Below are positions 46,186 to 55,459 of a stretch of 64,000 nucleotides of DNA, piece by piece. The translations under genes were made by a program, and so were the position numbers. Under the pieces are notes generated by a model. It was not told the origin of the DNA. It worked only from the letters and a program-made list of their open reading frames with translations, and ran no database searches. Source of the stretch: Pleurodeles waltl (taxonomy: Eukaryota > Chordata > Amphibia > Caudata > Salamandridae); contig NC_090448.1 in NCBI RefSeq assembly GCF_031143425.1, forward strand, positions 332,828,177 through 332,892,176, written 5' to 3'. Numbering within the stretch: the stretch's first letter is position 1; every line of letters starts with the position of its first letter.

Positions 46186-46527
46186 ATGTATTGGGAAGCA
46201 AAACCAGGAGCCTTAGCTCCTTACAGAGCCACAACAGAATCTACAGGTCTTGATCTACATGCTTTAAAAGCTTACACATTGAAACCAAGAGACATGACAC
46301 TCTGTGAAACAGGTGTTGGAATACAGATTTCCCCAGAGCATTTCAGATTGATAGCTCCCAGATCTGGGTTGGCACTCAAAGGTATTCAGGTTTTGGTGGG
46401 AGTGATTGATGCAGACTATCAAGGAGAAATCAAAACTATTCTCTTGAATAGTGGAGACACTGACTTGAAAATACAATTTGGAGACAGAATGGCAAAAGTG
46501 ATGATTACCCAGTGTACAGAGGTATAG
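46186..46527 (+). CDS. ERV-B dUTPase domain (in frame with integrase core)
   Basis: This trimeric-type dUTPase hydrolyses dUTP to dUMP and limits uracil incorporation during reverse transcription. In the frame opening at 46003, motif I is STGLDLHA (residues 80-87), motif II PRSGLALK (119-126), motif III GVIDADYQGEI (133-143, with catalytic Asp and Tyr) and motif IV GDRMAKVMI (160-168). The frame ends in TAG at 46525-46527 without the Gly-rich motif V, so the C-terminal arm that closes the active site is absent or lost to a stop or shift. The 174-codon frame from integrase through dUTPase is uninterrupted. Class III elements are known to carry dUTPase after integrase. Confidence 0.85.
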   Translation: MYWEAKPGALAPYRATTESTGLDLHALKAYTLKPRDMTLCETGVGIQISPEHFRLIAPRSGLALKGIQVLVGVIDADYQGEIKTILLNSGDTDLKIQFGDRMAKVMITQCTEV

Positions 46528-46589
46528 TAAAAAGGGGACTGCCCCAGCCCTTCGATCAGTGCGTGGGAAGGGATGTTTTGGTTCAACTG

Positions 46590-46750
46590 ACAAAAACCTT
46601 GGTGCTAAGGTGTGGGTAGAATCCACAAATCATCCTCCAGAACCAGCAGAAATCATTGTAAAGGGCAATGATAATATATAGTTAGTCATGAGATCAGGGA
46701 ATGAAAAGTGGGAGTATATACCAGCTGACAAATGTATTTTGTTAGAATGA
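46590..46750 (+). pseudogene. pol: ERV-B integrase C-terminal-like segment downstream of dUTPase
   Basis: The frame 46599-46750 reads AKVWVESTNHPPEPAEIIV, a stop, then EKWEYIPADKCILLE. The Val-Trp-Val...Pro-Pro...Pro-Ala-Glu-Ile pattern ending in a Trp/Tyr-Ile-Pro strand resembles the small SH3-like integrase C-terminal domain. It could also be the end of the pol polyprotein unrelated to integrase. It ends at TGA 46748-46750, just before env. Confidence 0.45.
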
Positions 46751-47299
46751 TCATACTTGCTTCTTTTACAGAGCATACTACGAGGTGTCTGTGTGATAGC
46801 TGTGCTACATGGTCTCCCTTCGGGTGTGTGCGAGTGTGGTCGGGAGGGACCGAAAGCCTCTGGCTTCGAAATGATTGATCGACCATGCCGATCGACACCT
46901 TTACTGCACTTGACTGAAAATGTTTGGACACATCTGGCATGTATCGTACTCAACAGGTCAATTTTTGTATGACTCTGAAAATGTGCTCAACTACGTCTAG
47001 AGGCAACAACGGGGTCTCCTCAAGAGATCTTGTGGGAACAACAAACTCTATGTTACTATTGAACCAATAAACAGTGCAAACGCGCAGACAATGACATGTC
47101 TTGTCTTCATATTGTGACTGCTACTAGTCACATCAAACGTGCCAAACTACCTATAGGATGGTTATTCTCTTGTAGAAATACTACATTTACATACATTCCT
47201 GCTAATATAACTGGTGGACCTTGTACTTTTACACGATTAGGACTCATGATGTTTCCATTTCATTCTGTACATCCTCTCTATCCAAGGGAAACAGTTACA
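46751..47299 (+). pseudogene. env: ERV-B env, SU remnant
   Basis: A hydrophobic leader-like stretch (LLQSILRGVCVIAVLHGL, from about 46760) opens the frame. Two Cys-containing blocks follow, with a frame change and stops at about 46970-47090. The block 47096-47299 (GWLFSCRNTTFTYIPANITG, then CTFTRLGLMMFP) has the pattern seen near the end of SU in many retroviral envelopes and two N-glycosylation sites (NTT, NIT). A TTAA at 47300 holds the piggyBac-like insertion. Confidence 0.6.
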
Positions 47300-47303
47300 T
47301 TAA

Positions 47304-50300
47304 CCCCTTTGGTGCAGAGGACGAGGTGGGTACGTCTGGTGGCGTGGCGCTCAGGCATCACAGACGTAACCACCTCGTCCTTGACCCACAGAGGGAGAGC
47401 TAGTGCTACCCCCATGGGCCTCCCACCCCCCTCCCATGGGCAAGGATGGAAGGGGAATTGCTTCCCCTTCCACCTCTGACCCCCCTACAACCCAAAGTGA
47501 CATCTCCAAGGGCCACTCCCCAGGGGGGCAAATTATTTTTAGGCATTTTCTGCCTTATATTGGTGAGACCGATCTGCCTCCAGGGGTCCATCCACTAGAC
47601 ACCAGGGTTTTTTTTTTTTCTTTTCTATCATAAGGAGAGCGACCACTTAGGCAATAGTTGCTCCCCAGGGGGCAATCATTTTATTAGGCCTATTCTGCCC
47701 CCCGGGGCAGATCGGCCTATATTGATTGGGCATATCTGCCATTAGTGGGGGCAGAAGCCACTAGACACCAGGGATTTTTTTTTTTATGAAATTGGCATAA
47801 GGGGAGCGACCCCTTAGGCAAGGTTCGCTCTCCGAGGGGCAGTTTTTTTATTAGGCCTAAGGCACTAGGCACCAAGGATTTTTTTTTTTTTTACAGATCG
47901 GGAACGACCGCTTAGACAAGGGTCGTTCCCCTGGAGGCCAAATTTATTTTAGGCCATTTCTGCTCACCTTGGGAGCAGATCGGCCTATTTTTAGTAAGGC
48001 CCATCTTCCCTCCAGGGGGGCAGAAACCACTAGACACCAGGGATATTCTTTTTTTGCACCACTTTCACCCAAGGGGAGCGACCCCTTAGGAAAGGGTCAT
48101 TCCTCTGGGGGGGGAATTTATTCTAGGCCATTTATGCCCCCCTTGGGGCCAGATTGGCCTATTTTTAGTAAGGCCCGTCTGCCCCCCAGGGGCAGAAGCT
48201 CCACCAGACAAGATTTTTTTTTCAAAAAAAGAGGGTGGGGGTATGGTCATCCCCTCCACCCCAAATAAATGGGGACAAAGTTGTTCTGCCCATCGGTGGG
48301 CAGATGGGGCAATTACCCCCAATCCAATCCCGGGGGGCAAAAAACCTGCTAGATGCCAGGGAATTTTAAAAAAAAATGTGGGCTGGAGGCTACCAACCGG
48401 TGTGAGCATGATTATCCCCCCACCCTAACTGAATGGGGTAACACTCTTTTAGCTCTCCTCTGCACAGTAAAACATGTTATCCCACGGCAAGCAAGAGGAC
48501 ATTTGAATATTTGGGGTTTTGGTTTTACATTTGGGCCATGAGAGCTGGGCTAACTTTCAAAATCGTCCCATTTGGAATGGTGAGGGCTGCACTTTTTGGA
48601 CTTTGAGACGCTGCCATGTAGAAAAATCCACAAGACCTAGACACACCTGAAAACTAAACATCTGGGTGAGTCCAGGGTGGTGTGCTTCACATGCACCCCA
48701 CACCATTTCCTTACCCACAATGCTCTGCAAACCTCCAATTTTGTTGGAAATCACACATTTTTCCAGATAGAACCTTACAGAATCTGCAGGAATCCACAAA
48801 ATGCCTACCACCCAGTATTGTCGCATCTATACCGATAAAAATTCTGCCCCACTTGTCACCCTAAAGATATATTTTTTTCAAGCTGCCCTTTTGGATCCGC
48901 TTTGGTTCCCCCTCAATTTCGACATGTTTTTGGCTCTTCCCGGTCACAGGCACTTGGCCCACCTAGAGAAGTGAGGTATCATTTTTACTGGGAGAATGAG
49001 GGGAACGTTGGGTGGTAGAAAATGTGTCCTGTGCAGTGATCCCACACAGAAATGTGTGATTTCTGATTTGTTTTGCTAAATTTTAGCTTTGCTGAGGATT
49101 CTAGGTAAGAAAACACTGGGGTATCCAGCAAGTCACTCCTTCCTGGACTCCCTCGGGTGTCTAGTTTTCAGAAATGTTTGGGTTTGGTAGGTTTCCCTAT
49201 ATGGCTGCTGAGCCCAAGACCAAAACTGCTGGTGCTTCCCACTGCAAAAACAGGTAGGTTTGTATTTGATATTTTTATAGTGGCCAGATAGTGTTTTGGG
49301 GCATTAGTGAGGTACCATTTTTATCGGGAGACTCGGGGGAACTCTGGCTGGATGGAAATGTGTGGCTCCTCTCAGATTCCAGAACTTTCTGTCACCGAAA
49401 TGTGGCCAAATTTTGAGGGGTGCAAAGGATTCTGGGTAACAGAACCACGTGAGAGCCCCACAAGTCACCCCATCCTGGATTCCCCTAGGTGTCTAGTTTT
49501 CAAAAATGCACAAGTTTGGTAGGTTTTCCTAGGTGCCGGCTGAGCTAGAGGCCATAATCCACAGCTAGGCACTTTCCAAAAAACACATCAGTTTTCAATG
49601 TAAAAATGTGATGTCTCCATGTTGCATTTCCTGTCGCGGGCATTTGGCCTACCCACGCAAGTGAGGTACCATTTTTATCAGGGGACTTGGGGGATACACA
49701 GAATAGCAAAACAAGTGTTATTGCCCCTTGTCTTTCACTACATTTTTTCCTTCCAAATGTAAGACTGTGTGTAAAAAAGATGTCTATTTGACAAATGTCC
49801 TGTAATTCACATGCAAGTATGGACACCCGGGAATTCAGAGATGTGCAAATAACCACAGTTTCTCAACACCTTAGCTTGTGCCCATTTTGGAATTACAAAG
49901 GTTTCCTTGATACCTATTTTTCACTCTTTATAGTTCAGTAAATTAATTGCTGTATACCCTGTATACAATGAAAACCCATTGCAAGGTACAGCTCATTTAT
50001 TGGCCCGGAGTACCTAGGGTTCTTGATTAACCTACAAGCCCTATATATTCCCACAACCAGAAGAGCCCAGTAGACGTAAAGGTATATTGTTTTTAAAAAT
50101 CTGACATCGCAGGAAAAAGTTACAGAGTAAAACGTGGAGAAAATGGCTTGTTTTTTCACCTCAATTTCAATATTGTTTGTATTTCAGCTGTTATTTTCTG
50201 CAGGAAAACCTTGTAGGATCTACACAAATGACCCCTTGCTGAATTCAGAATTTTTTCTACTTTTCAGAAATGTTTAGCTTTCCAGGATCGAGCATTGGTT

Positions 50301-50763
50301 TCACACCAATTTCTGTCACCAACTGGAAGGGGGCTTAAAGCACAAAAAATTGTACAAATGGGGTATGTACCAGTAAAATGCCCAAATTGTGTTGAAAATG
50401 TTGTTTTCTGGTTCAAGTTTGCCTGTTCCTGAAAGCTGGGAAGATAGTGATTTTAGCACTGCAAACGCTTTGTTGATGCCATTTTCAGGGAAAAAGCCAC
50501 AAGCCTTCTTCTGAAGCCCTTTTTCCCATTTAAAAAAATATATATTGCTGTATTTTGGCTAATTTCTTGGTCTCCTTCAGGGGAACCCACAAACTCCTGG
50601 TACCTCTAGAATCCCTAGGATGTTGGGAAAAAAAAAAAGGACACAAGTTTTGGCATGCGTAGCTTACGTGGACAAAAAGTTATGAGGGCCTAAGCGCAAA
50701 CTGCTCCAAATAGCCAAAAAAAGGCCTGCCACCTGAGAGAGAAAAGGCCTGGCAGCGAAGGGG
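47304..50763. mobile_element. piggyBac-like non-autonomous element, copy 2
   Basis: Flanked by TTAA on both sides (47300-47303 and 50764-50767). The inner ends are CCCCTTTGGTGC and GCAGCGAAGGGG, an inverted repeat of the piggyBac/Looper type. The 3460-bp interior has a terminal hairpin (47318-47372), an array of CACTAGACACCAGGG units (47590-48370), and 340-355-bp units with GTGAGGTACCATTTTTATCG (about 48968, 49306, 49661). The right-hand 2 kb matches copy 1 (11884-13775). No transposase domain was found. Env reading frames lie on both sides, so the insertion postdates the provirus. Confidence 0.8.
47460..48370. repeat. Array of hairpin-plus-CACTAGACACCAGGG units
   Basis: The conserved word CACTAGACACCAGG(G) or close variants occur near 47593, 47759, 47862, 48028, 48190 and 48345, each followed by a T-rich run. 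Between them are self-complementary segments such as GGGAGCGACCCCTTAGGCAA / AAGGGTCGCTCC and GGGGCAGATCGGCC. Period is about 105-170 bp. Confidence 0.75.
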
Positions 50764-51347
50764 TTAAGCAAGGATTGTGATTCTGAAATTCAGTTATTAT
50801 CTAAATCAGAATATATGAGTTTAAGACTTTCTATTGTACGAGTTCAAGAATTAGCTGTTTATAATACTCGAGTTATTAACAAATTAGCATGTTTAATGGT
50901 GAAGAACATCAACCATACTTCCATTGCTTTAGCTGAGTTATTACTAGAAATACAAAATACTAGAAAATCTACATTGCAGAACAGGGTCGCTATTAATTAT
51001 TTACTGTTAAATCATGACCATGATTGTTCAGAATTTGAAGGTCTTTGTTGTTTTAATCTGTCAGACCACTCTAATTCCATTCAGTCCCATATTGACATTT
51101 AAATGAATTGTTGAAAGGAGTAAAACAGGATGTAGACAAAGGGTGGTGGGACTGGTTGTTTGGTTGGCTGCCTGATTTTGGGCAAGGGAGCAATATTTTA
51201 GGCGGGATACTTGTAGTCATTTGTGTTATAATAATGTTATGCTGCTGTGTACAATGCACAGCTAATTTGCTCACAATGTTTAAACCAAAAAGGGTTAATT
51301 TTAGACCAGTATGTTATGAGATTCACTGGTCAAACAGTAGAGTGTAA
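50764..51347 (+). pseudogene. env: ERV-B env, TM subunit remnant (CX6CC type)
   Basis: The frame 50815-51099 contains a long amphipathic helix (RLSIVRVQELAVYNTRV), the heptad LQNRVAINYLLL, and CSEFEGLCC, a CX6CC disulfide motif, followed by FNLSDHS. After a stop at 51100-51102 and a frame change, 51108-51344 gives a Trp-rich membrane-proximal stretch (WWDWLFGWLPDF), a transmembrane helix (GGILVVICVIIMLCCC) and a short tail ending in TAA at 51347. The residues around CX6CC look closest to alpharetroviral (avian leukosis-type) TM among families I know. Class III elements often lack env, so this arrangement is unusual. Confidence 0.75.
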
Positions 51348-52100
51348 TGCTATCTGCATTTAACCACTGGCACCATCTTGACCACTGCCTCCATTTCGTG
51401 CTTAGCTTTAAACACTGTCACATTGGTGGCGCAGGTTTTTGTCCGTGCACGGCTTAACCTGTTTTGTCTTCTTACCAGGGAAAGGAACAAAACATGGGGA
51501 GCACTGAAGATAAGCAGGTACCAGGCTGAGAATGTTCATGATAGAATAGGGTACAGCTCAGTCTTGGAAAAAGACTGAGATTTGGCCAGTCTGAGGAGTG
51601 CTTTCTCAACACTGACCTGACATAGCCAACGCGTAAATTTCACAACTTACTTAAAAGGGAGGGGGGGTTTCTAGAACCTTCCTCTTAAGTTTGTTTAAAG
51701 TATATAAGGTGGGGAAGCTTGACAGCTAAGAGAATAAGGAAATCCTCTGGGAAGGGATGCCTTGCCCAGAAAAAAATTCCCATTGCAGGCAGTCTCCATC
51801 CTGTTTCGTTTGTCCAGGGTTCCACGGTCTGAAGTTGGCAGACAAAGGGATGAAGTCAGTGTCAGGATCCATGGTGATACATTTTTAATTATTTGCAGTG
51901 TGCATGCATGAATACATAGTCACAATATATATAATGTTCATTGTTGAATTATTGCATTTTCCTTGTTTCATTGTTCATAATTATTCTACTGCTGTGATTA
52001 TTTTTAGAATCGTATGTGTTGCTGCATTTGAAATAAAAGTTCATGTTATTCTTTTTGTTTATGAAACTTGGAAAGTGACTTCATAAACTCATTACTCAGA
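51348..52100 (+). other. ERV-B 3' region: polypurine tract, TATA and polyadenylation signal
   Basis: A polypurine tract (AAAAGGGAGGGGGGG, 51654-51668), a TATATAAGG (51700-51708) and an AATAAA (52031-52036) follow env in the order of a 3' LTR. The distance from the tract to TATA is short for a U3, so the tract may not be the real primer. No 5' LTR exists here for comparison. Confidence 0.4.
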
Positions 52101-54640
52101 ATAAGAGTGCTGCATTCTTTGCATTCCTTTCATTTTGTTTCCTCTCAGTCTGTAGCAGAGCAGAACACCAGCACTATGTGATCAGGAGTCTGCTGAACAG
52201 AAGAGAAAGACTTTTTTGCAAGATTCCCAGAGGATCGCACATGTAGCCTAATTGGGCTACGTGTGCGTCCTTCCTCCCTGGGGCTGCCACCCAAACGTAG
52301 CTGCGTTCTGGTTTATTACAAGGAGGGCAAAAACAGAAACAAAGGGCTGAAGGCCCCACAGTGAATCGGAAATTGGGAAGGAAACAGGCATAACACCTGC
52401 CTAGTAGAAAACAGAGGGAAGTGACAAGGAATCGATCACGAGTCCCCTCAGGACACCTCTAAGGGAAAGGCAAAACTAGCATGTTATGTGCCAATCGCTC
52501 AGCCATGCATGTACATCGCGCAGAGGCAAACCACAATATATTAAAACAATGTAATCCTTACAATATTTATAATAAAAGACACTATGGAAATATAAAACGC
52601 TGAAGCACTTATCTTAACTGCAGAGCAGGTGCTTCACTGTTTTGTAGGTTATGTCCACATACTATTGGTGCACTGTGAAGGAAGCGTGGTTCAAAGCCTC
52701 GTGGACTATGTGGTTCATTTAAATGTTTTACTGTTTTTTGATTGGGTACCGTATTTGTAGTAGTAAAAATATAGAAAGCATAATCAAGTATTATAATATA
52801 GGGACCCCCTGGAAATGAATATAGGTTCCTTTGGCAGGAGAAACACAACCAAATATGCAAAAAGAAACCCCACAGGCAACCAAATTCAACTTTATCCATT
52901 TAATGTTGATCATGTAGGAATGGCTCAGACCAATATTTAAATCTGCCCCACTTTTATTTTCTATAATGTTGTACAGCATTTTGCAATTGTATCATTCATT
53001 GTCCAACTGTGTATCTTATTTTGGTAAATGATTTCTAATCAAAATGAGCTTATTTTATGTACATCAAAAAGAACTAAAAAACACCATATAATTTTCTACC
53101 ACTCAATCACCCTCATACGTCAGTCGCATTACATTCATTCTCCAGTACAAATTCACAGTATTTCAAAATACCTTAAAATCTTAGCAAGATTCACTATCTG
53201 CAATTACATACAGCGTACAATACAATAGAGCAGATAATTGATAGTTACAGAATGCTGTGCAACATTATGGAAAATAAAAACAAAAGTGGGTACATTTTAA
53301 ATATTGTCTGAACAATTACTACATGCTCAACATTGAACAGATAGGGTTGTGTTTGGTTTTCCGTGGGGTTTATATTTGCATATTTGGAAAGCACAATCAG
53401 AGCCTGTGGTCCTGCCACAGAATGGCAAACAATCCTAGCTACACAGAATGGCAAACAATCCTAGCTAACGAGAAGGAACGTTTCAATTCTATTAAGGACA
53501 CAGTACTGACATAGAATCCAGCTGCTAAGAAGTCCGACTCTGTTCTCGGCTGGCTGTCATCACAGCCTGAGCCGGAGGTAAAAAAAGGTAAGGGCAGTAG
53601 GAGCGAGGAATAGCGAAGGTACAGCGTGACACTGCCCTTCGCAACAATGAAAGTCAGAAGTACTCTCTGTATTGTGTCGTCAGTAAGCGCCCACACGCCA
53701 GCCATTAAAACAAGCATTTGCAATGTAATGGGTCTCGCGTTTGCTCGCTTTGGAGCTATTAGCGTTGTAAACTTCTAACCAGACTTTTCGTGCAACTTAC
53801 ATTGAAAATGAAAAGTAAAGCGCAAAGCAGCCACACAAAAGGAAACAAACGTTTGATCGCAGTGAAACGTATGGGCAAACGTGCAATTATCCATGTAGCA
53901 GAGTCAATGTCATTAAAGCACTCGACTACTGCCGAGCAAGATCACCATACGAAATAAAGAGAAAAAGTAGTCCAGAAAAACCATATGGAAAACATCGAGC
54001 CTCTATGTTGGTTGGTGCGCTCGAAGAGGGCTAAACACCGGAAAAGGCATGATGTATGCATGTCTTTCACTAATGAAATCAAGCGAACTTTAAAAGGCAA
54101 AAACCTCTCGCCTACACGTTTTAATAATAGACTACAATGTTATTCATATATAGTGAACCTATCTTAAGGCAACTGCCGTGTCTCATTAGCGGTGTTGTCA
54201 TGGGTGGCATGCATGCTTCTACTTTCATGTTTTAAAAGCACCCCTTTTAATAAATTTCAAATTAGTTATATAATGGTATGCACTAAGGCAAGACGCTTCC
54301 ACGTGGTGAAGTATTGCACGATTCTCCCAGTTAATTGGCTTCCGCACCAAACTCTAGAAGATTCCACATGACGATCATTGGCCCGGCCTGACGCCCAGAG
54401 AAGTAAATAGAAGCCAAGTGGGCCCCCGGCAGAGTCTAACCATCCAGTCCTGTGACACCAAGGGGTCCGCAGTAGTCCACGCCCTTGTTCCCAATTTATC
54501 TTTCCTGTTTGAGAACCGCAAACGGTAAAACAGGCCCAGTCCACCAGGTCCCTAACTTAACATTTTCAGCAGACACAGCACCTCCGCAACAACATCAATA
54601 TGAGGTTTGCTTGGCGGCACACCGACCGAATTGCGAAGGA
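52101..54640. other. Unassigned sequence, little repeat signal
   Basis: A hairpin with GTAGCC/GGCTAC arms is at 52238-52264. A 22-bp perfect duplication (ACAGAATGGCAAACAATCCTAGCTA) lies at about 53417-53465. No coding domain, RNA gene or element end was recognised. CpG density rises after about 53500. Confidence 0.4.
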
Positions 54641-54654
54641 CGGCTGACCATCCA

Positions 54655-54800
54655 GACTTTACAGCCAATCAGCGTCTCTAAACCTGTGCACAGCACGCTG
54701 GTTGGTCGAAGTGCCCCCGTTTCTCCTCCCACTCCCAGTCGGCCCTCAAAATATGTTCGGCTGTAGGATTGGTTGTAATGTGAACCGGAAGTACTAAATG
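54655..54800 (+). promoter_or_regulatory. Candidate CpG-rich promoter (CCAAT and ETS motifs)
   Basis: CAGCCAATCAGCG (54662-54674) is an excellent NF-Y/CCAAT site. An inverted CCAAT (GGATTGGTTG, 54767-54776) and an ETS-type ACCGGAAGT (54784-54792) follow within 130 bp, and no TATA box is present. This grouping is common in vertebrate housekeeping promoters. The direction is not certain: a downstream splice donor favours plus. No coding exon was found to confirm it. Confidence 0.35.
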
Positions 54801-54839
54801 TTACCGACACAAATGACATGTTAAATATCAACAACGGAC

Positions 54840-55459
54840 AACAGATTTTAGACTGAGTTCATGCAAGGTTCGTTTTCCAACCAGTGGACAGGTGGTCATC
54901 TTGTGCAGCGAGGTGTTCGGTTACTGAGGGTAAAAAATAGTCGGATGGGGGAGCGTGCAAGGTTAAATGCACATTGAGGGTAGAGAGCGGCATGGGGATA
55001 GTGGTAGCTGGACAACGAGTTCAGTGGTGAACAGAGAGTGCACTGCTTAATTAGAGTGCAGGAAAGCAGGGAGTAGCTGCCAGTGAAAGTTCAGAAGGCG
55101 GACTGTTTCATTACTTTGCAGAGGATGGAGTGTATTCGTAGTGACTAGAGGTTTGTGTAGTTGAGTGATCCTAAGAGCGCAAAGAGTGTTTTCTGTACCA
55201 CTAAAGGCAACAGGAGCAAGTGAGCAGAATTGCTAAGAATATTTTAGGAAGATAGAGGTGTTTAGTCAATATTACCTTGTGCAGACGGCCTTAATGGACA
55301 GTTTAGGGCAGGCCCAGATAACTCAAGAGGCACAAGAAGGCTGAACACAGAGAAGGAAGAGGACAGCTCAAAGGAATTCTGCCTCACATTGGAAACCGTT
55401 GATCTGCAACTCACGTGGAGGAGTGGAAGACTCTTCGTTGGCAGAGGTGCACTACACAG
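54840..55459 (+). other. Possible non-coding first exon ending at a splice donor
   Basis: Sequence downstream of the CCAAT/ETS cluster runs to TACACAGGTAAGG (donor GT at about 55460). There is no long frame. A 5'-UTR exon of a host gene or a long non-coding RNA would fit, with the transposon-rich 55.5-64 kb as intron. This is inference from motifs only. Confidence 0.25.

Larger units (their letters stand above)
39682..52100 (+). mobile_element. ERV-B: degraded class III-type provirus with dUTPase and CX6CC env
   Basis: On the plus strand the order is gag remnant, protease, RT, RNase H, integrase, dUTPase, env, then an LTR-like tail. The RT/RNase H style (DIANAFFYILLAPECQQ) and a dUTPase after integrase are features of ERV-L/class III elements. 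The env TM subunit instead has the CX6CC disulfide motif and downstream sequence of alpha/gamma-type envelopes. Insertions at 41900-44754 (LTR-like) and 47304-50763 (piggyBac-like) interrupt it. The 5' LTR and gag N-terminus are absent: the LTR-like copy 1 ends exactly where gag codons begin. Confidence 0.75.

Noticed and set aside
47590..48370. CRISPR-like array of repeated words
   Set aside because: Unit spacing is irregular, the intervening parts are themselves repeats, and the context is a vertebrate transposon.
52600..52720. Possible tRNA-derived SINE or tRNA gene (GGTTCAAAGCC resembling a B box)
   Set aside because: No A box at the right distance and no cloverleaf could be drawn.
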